Shown here: in pieces, positions 43,395-52,503 of the stretch
Position numbering within the stretch: the stretch's first letter is position 1
Layout of the letters: each line of letters opens with the position of its first letter
Origin: Microbacteriaceae bacterium
GTDB taxonomy: Bacteria; Actinomycetota; Actinomycetes; Actinomycetales; Microbacteriaceae
Direction of reading: 5' to 3'
Length of the DNA stretch: 64,000 nt
Assembly: GCA_031177985.1 (NCBI GenBank)
Contig: JAPSJW010000004.1
Coordinates: 62,001-126,000 of the forward strand
Notes under the pieces: model-generated
Told to the model about the DNA's origin: nothing
What the model saw: the letters and a program-made list of their open reading frames with translations, nothing else
Database searches by the model: none
Position numbers and translations under genes: made by a program

Positions 43395-46300
43395 ATGTTC
43401 CTCCGCGATGGAACGGTGGTCACGAGCGCGAGCGATCTGACCGCCGCCTCGCACTGCGAGTTCGAGTTCCTCAGGGCGCTCGACGCGAAGCTCGGGCGAC
43501 TGCCCGCCGTGGAGCAGACCCGGGATCCGATGCTCGACCGGGCTGCGACCCTCGGCGACGCCCACGAGGCGCGCGTGCTCGAGCGCTACCGATTCGAGCT
43601 CAGGGTCGTCGAGATCGAGCGACCCGACGTGCGTCGGGCGGGGGAGCTCGAAGCTGCCCTCGCCGCGACGCAGGCCGCCTTCCGGTCGGACGCCGATGTC
43701 GTGTTCCAGGCCGCGTTCTCCGATGCCGACTTCGTCGGCTTCGCCGACTTCATCGTGCGGCAGCCCGACGGGCGCTGGCTCGTGCAGGACACCAAGCTCG
43801 CGCGCTCGGCGAAGGTGACCGCGCTCCTCCAGCTGGCCGCCTACGTCGAGCAGCTGCGGAGGATCGGGGTGCCGACGGCCGACACGGTGCAGCTGCTGCT
43901 GGGCAACGGCACCGAGTCCACGCACCGGCTTCGCGACATCGAGCCGGTGTACCGCAACCGTCGCGAGCGTCTGCGGCGCATCGTCGCCGAACGACTGGAC
44001 GACGACGGACCGGTCGCCTGGGGCGACCCGAGGTACACGGCGTGCGGGCGCTGCGACACCTGCACGCCCGAGGTCGAGTCGCATCGGGATCCGCTGCTGG
44101 TGGCGGGACTGCGGCTCACGCAGCGCGACAGGCTCCTGGCGGCCGGCGTGCGCACGATCGACGAGCTCGCTGCTTCGAGCGAGCCCGTCCACGGCATCTC
44201 CGAGACGGCGCTCGAGGCGCTCAGGCAGCAGGCGCGACTGCAGCTGCAGCCGGTGCTCGACGGTGCGCTGCCCGCGGTGGAGGTCTACGCGCCCGGCACG
44301 CTCTCGACGCTCCCGCAGCCGAGCGAGGGGGACATCTTCTTCGACTTCGAGGGCGACCCGCTCTACTCCGAGGGGGAGCACCGCGAGTGGGGGCTCGACT
44401 ACCTGTTCGGGCTCACCGAGGTCGACGGCACCTATCGCGCCTTCTGGGCTCACGACTACGCCGAGGAGCGCGTCGCCCTCGCGGCGTTCCTCGACTACGT
44501 GCAGCAGCGCCGGCGTGAGCACCCCGACCTGCACATCTACCACTACGCCTCCTATGAGCGGGTCCACCTGCTCTCCCTCGCCGCACGGCATGGCATCGGC
44601 GAGGACGTGCTCGACGAGCTGCTGCGGGACAACGTGCTCGTGGACCTGTACCCGATGGTCAAGCGCTCCGTGCGCGTCGGCGTGCGCTCCTACTCGATCA
44701 AGAAGCTCGAGCCCCTCTACATGGGCAGCGAGCTGCGCGAGGCCGACGTCCAGAGCGGGGCCGATTCGATCACCGCCTACATCGAGGCACGCAGGCTCCT
44801 CGACAACGGCGCGGCTGGCGACCCCGAGGCGACGGGTGCCGGGCGCGCGATCCTCGACGACCTCGCCGACTACAACCGCTACGACTGCGTCTCGACGCAT
44901 CGCCTGCGCGACTGGCTCCTCGCCCGCGCGGCGAAGCACGGCGTGGTGCCGGGTGCCGCGCCCGCCGGTGAGCGCCAGCTGCGCCGCGACGAGGCGTCCC
45001 CGCTGTTCGAGCTGCTGATGAAGCTCGCCGGCGATCCGCTGTCCGAGCGCACCGCCGACCAGCAGGCGCTCGCCCTCGCCGCGGCGGCGATCGACTACCA
45101 CCGTCGCGAGTCGAAGACCTTCTGGTGGGACCACTTCGCTCGACTCGTGAATCCGGTGGACGAGTGGGCGGACACCCGAGACGTGTTCGTCGCCGACGAG
45201 CGGCGTGTGCTCGAGGACTGGCACATCCCCGAGGGCAAGCAGGCACCGCGCCGCGTCGTGCGGATGACGGGGCGCTGGGCGCCGGGCAGCCGGCCTCGGG
45301 TGCAGGACCGTGGCCCCTTCGCCCTTTACGAGTACCCCGGACCCTTCACAGTGCCGCGCCGACAGCCGGGCTCTCGTCCCGACAAGGAGGTGGGCGTCAC
45401 GGCGGTCGGCGAGGACTGGGTCGAGATCGAGGAGTACTGCCTCCGCGAGGCCGACCCCTGGGACGCGCTTCCGATCGCTCTCACACCCGCCGCGCCTCCG
45501 CCCGGCCGCGCTCAGGTGGGCGCGATCGCTCAGTGGGGTCAGGCGGTGCTCGATGCGCACCCCGCGTGGCCGCAGGACGCGATGGTCGATCTGCTGCGCC
45601 GCACTCCGCCGCGGTCGCGAACCGGCGCCCTCGCTCGCGACGCGGATCCGGTCGAGGCGGTCGTGCGCACGCTGCTCGACCTCGACTCCTCCTACCTCGC
45701 CGTGCAGGGGCCTCCCGGCACCGGCAAGACCCATCTGGCGGCGCACGTCATCGCCCGGCTCGTGCGCGACCACGGCTGGCGGATCGGCGTCGTGGCGCAG
45801 TCGCACGCCGTCGTCGAGAACGTGCTCGACCGGGTCGTCGCGGTGGGGCTCGACCGCACGCTGGTCGCGAAGAAGCCGCAGGCGCAGGGCGAGGTCTCGT
45901 TCACCGCCCTCCGCGGCGACGGGCACGCGGCCTACATCGCCCAGCACCGAGACACCGGGTTCGTTATCGGTGGCACGGCGTGGGATTTCGCGAACGTCAC
46001 CCGATTCGAGCGCAAGAGCCTCGACCTCCTCGTCATCGACGAGGCCGGGCAGTTCTCGCTCGCCTCGACGATCGCGGCCGCGGTGTCGGCCCGCAACGTG
46101 CTCCTGCTGGGCGATCCGCAGCAGCTGCCGCAGGTGAGCCAAGGGACCCATCCGGAGCCGGTGGATGCGTCGGCCCTCGGATTCATCAGCGACGGGCACG
46201 ACGTTCTCCCGCCCGAGCTCGGCTTCTTCCTCGCGGAGACCAGGCGCATGGACCGAGCGCTGACCGCCTCGGTCTCCGACCTCTCCTACGAGGGCGCGCT

Positions 46301-46928
46301 GCGGTCGCACCCGACGACGCGGGGCCGCCGTCTCGACGGCGTCGTCCCGGGTCTGCACCTCGCCCCGGTGCTGCACGACGGCAACGCGACCTCCTCCGAG
46401 GAGGAGGCGGCAGAGGTCGTCCGGATCGTCCGCGATGCCCTCGGGCGCGGGTGGACGGACCCGACCTGCGACCGCAGCGGCGACGCCCTCCGCGAGGACG
46501 ACATCATCGTCGTGTCGCCGTACAACGCGCAGGTGGCGCTCGTCGAACGCCTGCTCGCCGAGGCGGGTCTCCCGCGAGTGCGGGTGGGAACCGTCGATCG
46601 GTTCCAGGGGCAGGAGGCTGTCATCGCGGTGGTCAGCCTTGCCGCGTCGTCGCCCGCGGAGGTGCCGAGGGGTCTCTCGTTCCTGCTCATGCGGAACCGC
46701 CTGAACGTCGCGATCTCCCGAGCGCAATGGGCGGCCTACCTCGTCCACTCGCCCGAGCTGACCGAGCACCTCCCGCGGACCGTCGATGGCGTGGCGGAGC
46801 TCAGCGCGTTCCTCCGCCTGCTCGACGCGGGTCGGCAGACGGAGGAACGGGAGATTCAGAGCCTGATGTCGCCTGACGCTCCCTCGTCGCCGTCGGAGTC
46901 GCCGTCCGCCGCGTCGATGTCGGCCTGA
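43395..46928 (+). CDS. RecB-like nuclease / RNase H-like / SF1 helicase fusion (TM0106 type)
   Basis: A 1177-residue protein. Residues 1-230 form a PD-(D/E)XK RecB-type nuclease with GDAHE (H57), ADF (D118) and QDTK (D132, K134). Cysteines C21, C217, C220 and C223 are placed to hold an iron-sulfur cluster as in AddB or Cas4. Residues 310-480 match an RNase H-like 3'-5' exonuclease domain (IFFDFEGDPLY, HIYHYASYE, YNRYDCVSTHRL). From about 770 an SF1 helicase follows with Walker A QGPPGTGKTHLA, VIDEAGQFSL (about 880) and the C-terminal GTVDRFQGQEA motif. AAAGG precedes the ATG. The protein probably unwinds and degrades nucleic acid; its physiological role is not established. Confidence 0.9.
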   Translation: MFLRDGTVVTSASDLTAASHCEFEFLRALDAKLGRLPAVEQTRDPMLDRAATLGDAHEARVLERYRFELRVVEIERPDVRRAGELEAALAATQAAFRSDADVVFQAAFSDADFVGFADFIVRQPDGRWLVQDTKLARSAKVTALLQLAAYVEQLRRIGVPTADTVQLLLGNGTESTHRLRDIEPVYRNRRERLRRIVAERLDDDGPVAWGDPRYTACGRCDTCTPEVESHRDPLLVAGLRLTQRDRLLAAGVRTIDELAASSEPVHGISETALEALRQQARLQLQPVLDGALPAVEVYAPGTLSTLPQPSEGDIFFDFEGDPLYSEGEHREWGLDYLFGLTEVDGTYRAFWAHDYAEERVALAAFLDYVQQRRREHPDLHIYHYASYERVHLLSLAARHGIGEDVLDELLRDNVLVDLYPMVKRSVRVGVRSYSIKKLEPLYMGSELREADVQSGADSITAYIEARRLLDNGAAGDPEATGAGRAILDDLADYNRYDCVSTHRLRDWLLARAAKHGVVPGAAPAGERQLRRDEASPLFELLMKLAGDPLSERTADQQALALAAAAIDYHRRESKTFWWDHFARLVNPVDEWADTRDVFVADERRVLEDWHIPEGKQAPRRVVRMTGRWAPGSRPRVQDRGPFALYEYPGPFTVPRRQPGSRPDKEVGVTAVGEDWVEIEEYCLREADPWDALPIALTPAAPPPGRAQVGAIAQWGQAVLDAHPAWPQDAMVDLLRRTPPRSRTGALARDADPVEAVVRTLLDLDSSYLAVQGPPGTGKTHLAAHVIARLVRDHGWRIGVVAQSHAVVENVLDRVVAVGLDRTLVAKKPQAQGEVSFTALRGDGHAAYIAQHRDTGFVIGGTAWDFANVTRFERKSLDLLVIDEAGQFSLASTIAAAVSARNVLLLGDPQQLPQVSQGTHPEPVDASALGFISDGHDVLPPELGFFLAETRRMDRALTASVSDLSYEGALRSHPTTRGRRLDGVVPGLHLAPVLHDGNATSSEEEAAEVVRIVRDALGRGWTDPTCDRSGDALREDDIIVVSPYNAQVALVERLLAEAGLPRVRVGTVDRFQGQEAVIAVVSLAASSPAEVPRGLSFLLMRNRLNVAISRAQWAAYLVHSPELTEHLPRTVDGVAELSAFLRLLDAGRQTEEREIQSLMSPDAPSSPSESPSAASMSA

Positions 46929-47098
46929 TAGCTGTCGTCGACCCGCTCGGTCGCCTCGGCGTCGTCGACCCGCTCACCGTGGGCCGCGGCCACATCGGCC
47001 TCCGCGCTCGAATCGACCTCGTCTGCGTCCCCGTCGCCACCCATCGCACCGGGAGGGAACGGGATCGGTCCGCCTGCTCCGTTGTTGATGCCACTCAT
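46856..47098 (-). CDS. Small acidic low-complexity protein
   Basis: An 80-residue protein (MSGINNGAGGPIPFPPGAMG at the start) that is strongly acidic (DADEVDSSAEADVAA, DGDSDGDEGASGD). AAGGAG precedes the ATG at 47098. Its last 73 nt overlap the 3' end of the nuclease-helicase gene on the other strand. It is probably disordered; the function is unknown. Confidence 0.65.
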   Translation of the reverse strand: MSGINNGAGGPIPFPPGAMGGDGDADEVDSSAEADVAAAHGERVDDAEATERVDDSYQADIDAADGDSDGDEGASGDIRL

Positions 47099-47184
47099 GT
47101 CGGCTCCTTCCGTTGGAATCAGCCGAGTCCGGCTGGCTGAGAGCTTGCCGAAAGGCGCCGAGGGGTTGACAGCGGCTGACGGCC

Positions 47185-47769
47185 TCAGGCCCTGACGGCC
47201 TCGCGGTAGCGTTCGACCGCGAGTCCTCGTACGGCGAGGCCCACGGCGGGCACGACGAGGAACCCGAAGGCCAGGAGTGCGCCGAAGGACGCGTAGGCGA
47301 GTGTCACCGCCGCGCTGATCGCCAGCAGCACCATGACGACGACGAACAGCACGCGCTGGCCGCTGACGGCGTAGAGCACGGCCGCGGCGCCGAGGGGGAG
47401 CACCCGCAGCACCAGGTCGAACCATTGGAGCGCCAGCGCTCCGCCGAGGAACGACACGAGCGCCGCGACGACGAGCATCGTGGTCCACAGGTAGACCGGA
47501 ATGGGATTCAGTGGCGGCAGCGGCACCGCGTACCCCGCCGAGTTCACGGATGCCCCGGCCGGTCCCGACCGCGCGAGGCCAGACAGCAGCTCGCGTGCGG
47601 CCACGATGCGCGCGAAGCGCTCGGCGGCGCCCGCCAGATCGGCGTTCGGCTCGCCCGCCAGCACGTCGGGGTGGTGCACTCGGGCCAGCCTGCGATAGGC
47701 GCGGTCGATCTCCTCGACGGAGGAGCCGACCGGGAGCCCGAGCAGGTCCGAGGCTTCGCCTGGGGTCAC
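47185..47769 (-). CDS. Membrane-anchored J-domain protein
   Basis: A 194-residue protein. Residues 1-65 are a J domain with HPD in RVHHPDVLAG, then about four membrane segments (WTTMLVVAALVSFLGGALAL and following). It would recruit DnaK to the membrane. The GTG start lies 6 nt after TACGCT on the minus strand. Confidence 0.82.
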   Translation of the reverse strand: MTPGEASDLLGLPVGSSVEEIDRAYRRLARVHHPDVLAGEPNADLAGAAERFARIVAARELLSGLARSGPAGASVNSAGYAVPLPPLNPIPVYLWTTMLVVAALVSFLGGALALQWFDLVLRVLPLGAAAVLYAVSGQRVLFVVVMVLLAISAAVTLAYASFGALLAFGFLVVPAVGLAVRGLAVERYREAVRA

Positions 47770-47787
47770 CCGCTCAGCGTACGCCGG

Positions 47788-48204
47788 TCAGATCCACTCG
47801 TCGGCGGGAATCCAGGCGACCCCTCGGTCGTGGGAGATGAGCTGGGCCCGCACCCGTCCGCCCCCGTCGGCGACGAGGCGGCCCAAGCCGTTCATCCACT
47901 CCTGCTCGGCGGCGGAGCGCTCAGCGGTGCCGGGTCGCTCCCAGACGAGCAGCGCCTGAGCGGCCTCGGTGGCGTCGCAGACGTCGCAGATGAATCGGGC
48001 GAGCATGCACCGGTCCTGCTCCGTCGGTCGCTCGGGCAGATCGTCGCATGGCATGACCAGCGGCAGCTGCCGGTCGGCCGCATCGAGGAAGAGCAGCCAG
48101 AGCTGAGGGCGGAGAGCAGGCCCGACGAGGTCGAGTACGCGCTCGCGGATCCGGGCGTCGGTGTCGAGCGGCAGTTCGGCCGCGTCGGAGGCGTGGAGAG
48201 TCAT
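47788..48204 (-). CDS. Hypothetical soluble protein
   Basis: A 138-residue protein with alternating helices and strands (QLWLLFLDAADRQLPLVMP, QALLVWERPGT, VRAQLISHDRGVAWIP) and two cysteines in MLARFICDVCDAT. I do not recognise the family. ATG 48204 is the likeliest start, but the upstream signal is weak. It ends 18 nt before the J-protein gene start and may be cotranscribed with it. Confidence 0.65.
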   Translation of the reverse strand: MTLHASDAAELPLDTDARIRERVLDLVGPALRPQLWLLFLDAADRQLPLVMPCDDLPERPTEQDRCMLARFICDVCDATEAAQALLVWERPGTAERSAAEQEWMNGLGRLVADGGGRVRAQLISHDRGVAWIPADEWI

Positions 48205-48303
48205 GAGTGCCAGCGTCGCCGCGAGGTGCGGATGGCGGGGCGGCAGCGCGCGGCTTGTGGGTGCGCGAGCCCTGGGGACGAACGGACCGCATATCCTGTG
48301 CGA

Positions 48304-48981
48304 GTGGCGCAACCGGGGGGCGAGGGGACCATGCCCGCGGCGAGCACCGGGCCGCAGCCCGTCGCCGAGCGGCCGAGGGGCGCGTTCGCGCGGACGGTCG
48401 ACCGCATCCCCACCGTCGTGCTGCTGATCGCCGGTGCCGCGCTCGTGCTCGGTGTCGTCGGCCTGTTCGGCGGGCTCGACGACGCGCCCTCGGAGCCGCT
48501 CACGCGGGTGCAGCCCGGTCAGGAGCACGTCGGCGCCCAGCTGACCATCGTGCCCGAGCGGGCGATGCTCGTCGACACGCTCCCTGAGGCGTTCCTCGAG
48601 CCGGAGGACGGTTCCCGGGTGCTTGTGGTCACGTCGATCGTGACGAACACCTGGGACAGGCCCGTGCTCAGCTCGGAGGGCGGAGCCTCGGACAATCTGC
48701 GACCCGACCTTCCTGGGCTGGAGGCGCCCGAGAACGTGCTGCTCCTCCTGGACGGGACACGACGGCCGTGGCTCGAGCCGCACCTGCCCGCGGAGCTCGC
48801 GTTCGCGTGGACGGTGCCGGAGGACGCGCTCGCGGACGGCGACGCGCTGCGGGTGAACCTCTACGACAAGGTCTACAGGGCGGAGGGCTTCGTGACGGTC
48901 GGGGAGAGGTTCCAGGAGCCGTTCCTCGCGGCCTACACCGAGCTCGAGGTCGAGGACCTCGGCGCGGGGGCGGACGGATGA
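48304..48981 (+). CDS. Membrane-anchored extracytoplasmic protein, first of three
   Basis: A 225-residue protein with one N-terminal membrane segment (VVLLIAGAALVLGVVGLF, about residues 38-56) and an extracytoplasmic beta-rich domain of the kind seen in DUF4352-like proteins. GTG 48304 lies 6 nt after TATCCT, so a leaderless start is likely; ATG 48331 (216 residues, GAGGGG site) is the alternative. It overlaps the next gene by 4 nt. The function is unknown. Confidence 0.7.
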   Translation: MAQPGGEGTMPAASTGPQPVAERPRGAFARTVDRIPTVVLLIAGAALVLGVVGLFGGLDDAPSEPLTRVQPGQEHVGAQLTIVPERAMLVDTLPEAFLEPEDGSRVLVVTSIVTNTWDRPVLSSEGGASDNLRPDLPGLEAPENVLLLLDGTRRPWLEPHLPAELAFAWTVPEDALADGDALRVNLYDKVYRAEGFVTVGERFQEPFLAAYTELEVEDLGAGADG

Positions 48982-49577
48982 CCGTGGTCGCCGCGCCGGG
49001 AAGGCGGGCCCACTGGGGACGGCGCCTGCTGGGCGGGGCCGCCCTCGTCGCCCTGCTCGTCGGCGCGGGAGTGATCCGCGACACCGCGCCGACGGACGCG
49101 GAGTGGCAGGGGCCCATGGAGGTGCGCGGGGAGGTCGCGGAAGAGCTCACCGGGCGCAACATCCGCGCGACCGTGCACGGGGCGACAGTCGCCGCGGTCG
49201 CCACGACCGAGGAGTGGACCGGGGAGACCCCAGGGCGCTGGATCGCGGTCGAGACGTCGGTCGAGGCGGTCGAGACCGAGGTCGGCGCGCTGCTCGGCAC
49301 AGCCGAGCTGCTGATCGACGGTGACCGCTATGGAGCCAGCGTTCGGCCGGGGTCTGACTCGCTGGAGGGCCTGCCGCTGTCGCTCGGCGTTCCCACGACG
49401 GGCGTGCTGCTGTTCGAGGTGCCCGAGTCGGTCCTGACCGAGGATGCAGAGCTGAGGCTCGCGGTCGGGAGCGATCCGCGACTGGATTCGATGCTGGTGA
49501 TCCCGCTGACGCTGCGCGACCTCGAGGTGGTCGACACCTACCGCTTCGACCGCCCCAGCTGGGGGGCCGCCGGGTGA
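48978..49577 (+). CDS. Membrane-anchored extracytoplasmic protein, second of three
   Basis: A 199-residue protein with one membrane segment (LLGGAALVALLVGAGVI) and an external beta-sandwich-like domain. It repeats the layout of its neighbours (GRWIAVETSVEAVETEVGA, TTGVLLFEVPESVL). ATG 48978 overlaps the previous stop (ATGA) and its own stop overlaps the next GTG. The function is unknown. Confidence 0.7.
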   Translation: MTVVAAPGRRAHWGRRLLGGAALVALLVGAGVIRDTAPTDAEWQGPMEVRGEVAEELTGRNIRATVHGATVAAVATTEEWTGETPGRWIAVETSVEAVETEVGALLGTAELLIDGDRYGASVRPGSDSLEGLPLSLGVPTTGVLLFEVPESVLTEDAELRLAVGSDPRLDSMLVIPLTLRDLEVVDTYRFDRPSWGAAG

Positions 49578-50101
49578 GCTGGTTCCGTCGCAACCTCGTC
49601 GCCCTGGTGGCGGTCGCCGTTCTGCTGCCGGCGACCCTGGCGGTGACCTTCTGGAACGACTGGGTGGGCTACTGGGATCAGCGCGCGAGCGTGCCGACGG
49701 TCGTCGAGCTGGGCGCCGAGGCGCAGTACGGAGGTGCTGCGTGGGAGGTGACGGACGTGCGCACCGCCGAGCCGTCGAGCGAGTTCGGACGCTCGATCGG
49801 GCTTCCCGCCGACACGCGCTTCGTCTCGGTGCTGCTCGAGGTGACGCCGGAGCAGTCCTCGCCCGGCTGCCAGTTCACGCTCAGGGAGGAGAGCGGCCGC
49901 CAGCGCACCTGGAACACGGCTGATCTGTCGCCTCTCGACTACTACCCGCAGGGCGACGACTCGGCGTTCTGCGACTCCGAACGCACCGACCCGTACCGGA
50001 TCGAGGTCTACTTCGTCGTGCCCGTCGACGTGTCGGAGGAGCTCGTGCTCACGATCGAGGTCGGGGAGTCGCTTCCGTCGTACCTGCGGATGCGACTATG
50101 A
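49574..50101 (+). CDS. Membrane-anchored extracytoplasmic protein, third of three
   Basis: A 175-residue protein with an N-terminal membrane anchor (LVALVAVAVLLPATLAVTF) and an external domain with two cysteines (SPGCQF and AFCDSE) that could form a disulfide. The end overlaps the convergent polytopic membrane protein gene by 53 nt. The function is unknown. Confidence 0.7.
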   Translation: MSWFRRNLVALVAVAVLLPATLAVTFWNDWVGYWDQRASVPTVVELGAEAQYGGAAWEVTDVRTAEPSSEFGRSIGLPADTRFVSVLLEVTPEQSSPGCQFTLREESGRQRTWNTADLSPLDYYPQGDDSAFCDSERTDPYRIEVYFVVPVDVSEELVLTIEVGESLPSYLRMRL

Positions 50102-51323
50102 GGGCCGTGGCGTCGCGGCGCTCCTCGAGCTTGCGCAGGCAGTAGTCGTAGGCCGCGGCGATGAGGGCGATGCGCAGCGGCTCGAGCAGCAGCTCGACGC
50201 CGAACATCAGCATCTGGTCGAAGGTGAACCAGAACGAGTGGAGCTCGTGCGGTCCGATGAGGCGTACCACGCCGAACAGCGCCCAGGCGGAGATCGCCTC
50301 GAGCACGGTGTAGACGAGCACGAAGAAGCCCATCGGCACCACCCCGGCCCGCCAGATCAGCACCGCGGCGTTCGCGAGCGGACGCCAGCGGCTCGTGAGG
50401 TCCCCGCCGAGGTCCTGGGCGCGTCGCGCGACTCCGCGGGGCAGCGCGCCCACCCGCAGACGCAGCCGCTCGTAGTAGGGCAGCCCGGCCTCCGCACCGC
50501 CGTCGAGCGCGAGGGCCCGGCTGTAGATGACGCCGGCGATGGTGAGCCACGCCAGCGGGAGGAGCACGAGCGCACTGGTCTGCGCGACGAGCCCCTCGAC
50601 AGCGGTCCACAACCACCCGAGCGGCGCCAGCGTGGTGAGCACCGCCTCCTTGACCTCCTCGTACCAGGCCACGATCGCGCGCGACGAGAACCACGCGCCG
50701 AGCTGTTCGAGGTAGGTGCTGATCAGCAGGACCGTGAAGTAGACCCAGAGCGCCTCGAAGTAGACCGCCGCGATACGCGTCCAGCCGGGGAGCCGGGCTT
50801 CGTAGCGGCCCAGCAGGTGACGAGCGACGAAGGCCAGCACGACGATGGCGGCCGTCACCGCGTCGAGGCGGAGGTCCAGCACTGTGCCTTGAGAGGCGTC
50901 GTCGGCGAAGGGATTGAGATTGGCGAGCGCCGACACGGCGTACTGCTGCGTGTCCTCCATGAGGAACCGCCACGCGGCATAGAACGCGAAGAAGGGCACG
51001 ATCGACACGAGCAGGATGTCCGACATCCGCCTGCGCGCACCAGCGCGGGTGGGCAGGTCGAGGTCCGTCTGCCCCTTCGCCTCGAGACTCGCGAACGCTG
51101 GCATCGCACCGCGCAGGACGTAGAACATGGCGATGAACGAGACCAGCCGAGCCAGGATCGCCAGCGGGAGTATCGCCAGACCCAGCAGCGTGTTGGTCGC
51201 CCCCGCGAAAGCGGCCACCTCGATGAGGACGTAGTGCGTCAGCCATCCAGCCAGGAAGCAGGCGAGCAGCTGGGGCCAGGCATAGGCGACCAGTCGCCCG
51301 GTGACCCGCAGGATGCTCAGCAC
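50049..51323 (-). CDS. Large polytopic membrane protein of unknown function
   Basis: A 424-residue protein with about eight to ten membrane segments (LLACFLAGWLTHYVLIEV, DILLVSIVPFFAFYAAW, AIVVLAFVARHLLG, IALIAAAYDYCLRK and others). No transporter motif is recognised. GTG 51323 lies 7 nt after TAGCCT on the minus strand. It is convergent with and overlaps the three-gene anchored-protein operon, and may work with it. Confidence 0.75.
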   Translation of the reverse strand: MLSILRVTGRLVAYAWPQLLACFLAGWLTHYVLIEVAAFAGATNTLLGLAILPLAILARLVSFIAMFYVLRGAMPAFASLEAKGQTDLDLPTRAGARRRMSDILLVSIVPFFAFYAAWRFLMEDTQQYAVSALANLNPFADDASQGTVLDLRLDAVTAAIVVLAFVARHLLGRYEARLPGWTRIAAVYFEALWVYFTVLLISTYLEQLGAWFSSRAIVAWYEEVKEAVLTTLAPLGWLWTAVEGLVAQTSALVLLPLAWLTIAGVIYSRALALDGGAEAGLPYYERLRLRVGALPRGVARRAQDLGGDLTSRWRPLANAAVLIWRAGVVPMGFFVLVYTVLEAISAWALFGVVRLIGPHELHSFWFTFDQMLMFGVELLLEPLRIALIAAAYDYCLRKLEERRDATALIVASAGTTEATPRPRS

Positions 51324-51424
51324 GCGTCCCAGGCTAGCGACCGGGCCGCGCCGGCGACGCGATCGCGCCGGTCGCTGTCGCATCCGCGATGTCGCAACGG
51401 GCGCGTACCTGGCACGCTCGAAGC

Positions 51425-52105
51425 ATGTTCGAACCCGTGCCCACCGCCGCCCTCGCCGACGCCTCCCTGCGGCTCGGCATCGCCCTCCGCACAGCACCCG
51501 TGGAGCTCAGGTCCCTGCAGTCCACACCACCCCTCGCCGGGCCTGCCCAGCCGGTCACCCACCTCGGCAGCGTCGACGTGATCCTCGACGCCATCGAGGA
51601 GGCGAGCCCGGGCAGTGTTCTCGTCGTCGACAACGGCGGCAGGCGGGACGAAGCCTGCGTCGGCGACCTGCTCGTGCTGGAGGCGCGGGAAGCCGGCCTC
51701 GCCGCCGTGGTGATCTGGGGGCTGCACCGCGACACCGCACAGCTGCGCGAGATCGGCCTGCCCGTGTTCTCGCTGGGGGCGACCCCCTTCGGGCCGAGGC
51801 GGGTGCCTCCCGCCGGTCGCCCGATGCGCTCAGCTGCCCTCGACGGCGCCGAGGTGTCGCCGGCGGACGTCGTGTTCGCCGACGACGACGGCGTGCTGAT
51901 CGCCCGCGCCGACCGCGCCGAGGAGCTCGTCGAGGCCGCGCTCGCCATTCAGCGCACCGAGACGGCCCAGGCCGACCGGATGCGCTCGGGCGCCTCTCTG
52001 CGGCACCAGCTCGACTTCGCCGGCTACCGCGAGCGGCAGCAGCGGGAGCCCGACCTCACCCTGCGCCGGTACCTCGTGGAACGAGGCGACGCGATCGAGG
52101 TCTGA
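51425..52105 (+). CDS. RraA family protein
   Basis: A 226-residue member of the RraA/HMG-aldolase fold. The signature GRRDEACVGDLLVLEA followed by AGLAAVVIWGLHRDT holds the metal-binding Asp and the substrate Arg-Asp pair, so a divalent-metal aldolase or decarboxylase activity is more likely than RNase E inhibition. ATG 51425 was taken as start. Confidence 0.85.
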   Translation: MFEPVPTAALADASLRLGIALRTAPVELRSLQSTPPLAGPAQPVTHLGSVDVILDAIEEASPGSVLVVDNGGRRDEACVGDLLVLEAREAGLAAVVIWGLHRDTAQLREIGLPVFSLGATPFGPRRVPPAGRPMRSAALDGAEVSPADVVFADDDGVLIARADRAEELVEAALAIQRTETAQADRMRSGASLRHQLDFAGYRERQQREPDLTLRRYLVERGDAIEV

Positions 52106-52115
52106 CCGCGGCTGG

Positions 52116-52424
52116 TCAGATGTTGCTGCCGCCGCCCTCGCCGTTCGCCTCGATCTCCTCGCGGCGGTCGGCGTCCGGGGTCTGACCGGACCGCAGCGCT
52201 CCGAGCGCGATCGCGCTCTCGGCGTTCGCCGAACCCGGGTCTCCGACCTCGTCGACAGCACCTGAGCCCGCGAGTCCCGCGTCCTCGGCGAGATGGTCGC
52301 CCTGGGTGACCGCATCCGTCTCACGGTCGAGGGGGTTGCCGGTGCCCGAGGGGTCGTTGACTCCGCCCGCGAAGGGGAGGTCGCCGCCCTTGTCGTTCAC
52401 GCCACCGGTCGTCGCGTCGCTCAT
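52116..52424 (-). CDS. Small acidic low-complexity protein
   Basis: A 102-residue protein (MSDATTGGVNDKGGDLPF at the start) rich in Gly, Asp, Ala and Glu, with no hydrophobic core. AAAGGAG lies before the ATG. Its leader resembles that of the similar gene at 53195-53401. The function is unknown. Confidence 0.68.
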   Translation of the reverse strand: MSDATTGGVNDKGGDLPFAGGVNDPSGTGNPLDRETDAVTQGDHLAEDAGLAGSGAVDEVGDPGSANAESAIALGALRSGQTPDADRREEIEANGEGGGSNI

Positions 52425-52503
52425 CGTGAGCTCCTTTCGTCCCCTCCATGCAAACGGCAGACGGAGGGAGCGCTCAAGGACTGGACGGGACGACGACGGC
52501 CGC

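Noticed and set aside
43362-46769. 1135-codon open frame antisense to the nuclease-helicase
   Set aside because: Same artefact of high GC; the plus-strand frame has complete nuclease and helicase motifs.
42590-46928. Complete DarTG toxin-antitoxin system
   Set aside because: No macrodomain (DarG) gene is adjacent; the neighbour is a nuclease-helicase.
51425-52105. RraA-like protein as regulator of the RNase E in this window
   Set aside because: The genes are 37 kb apart and the active-site residues fit an aldolase; no direct evidence for RNase E control.
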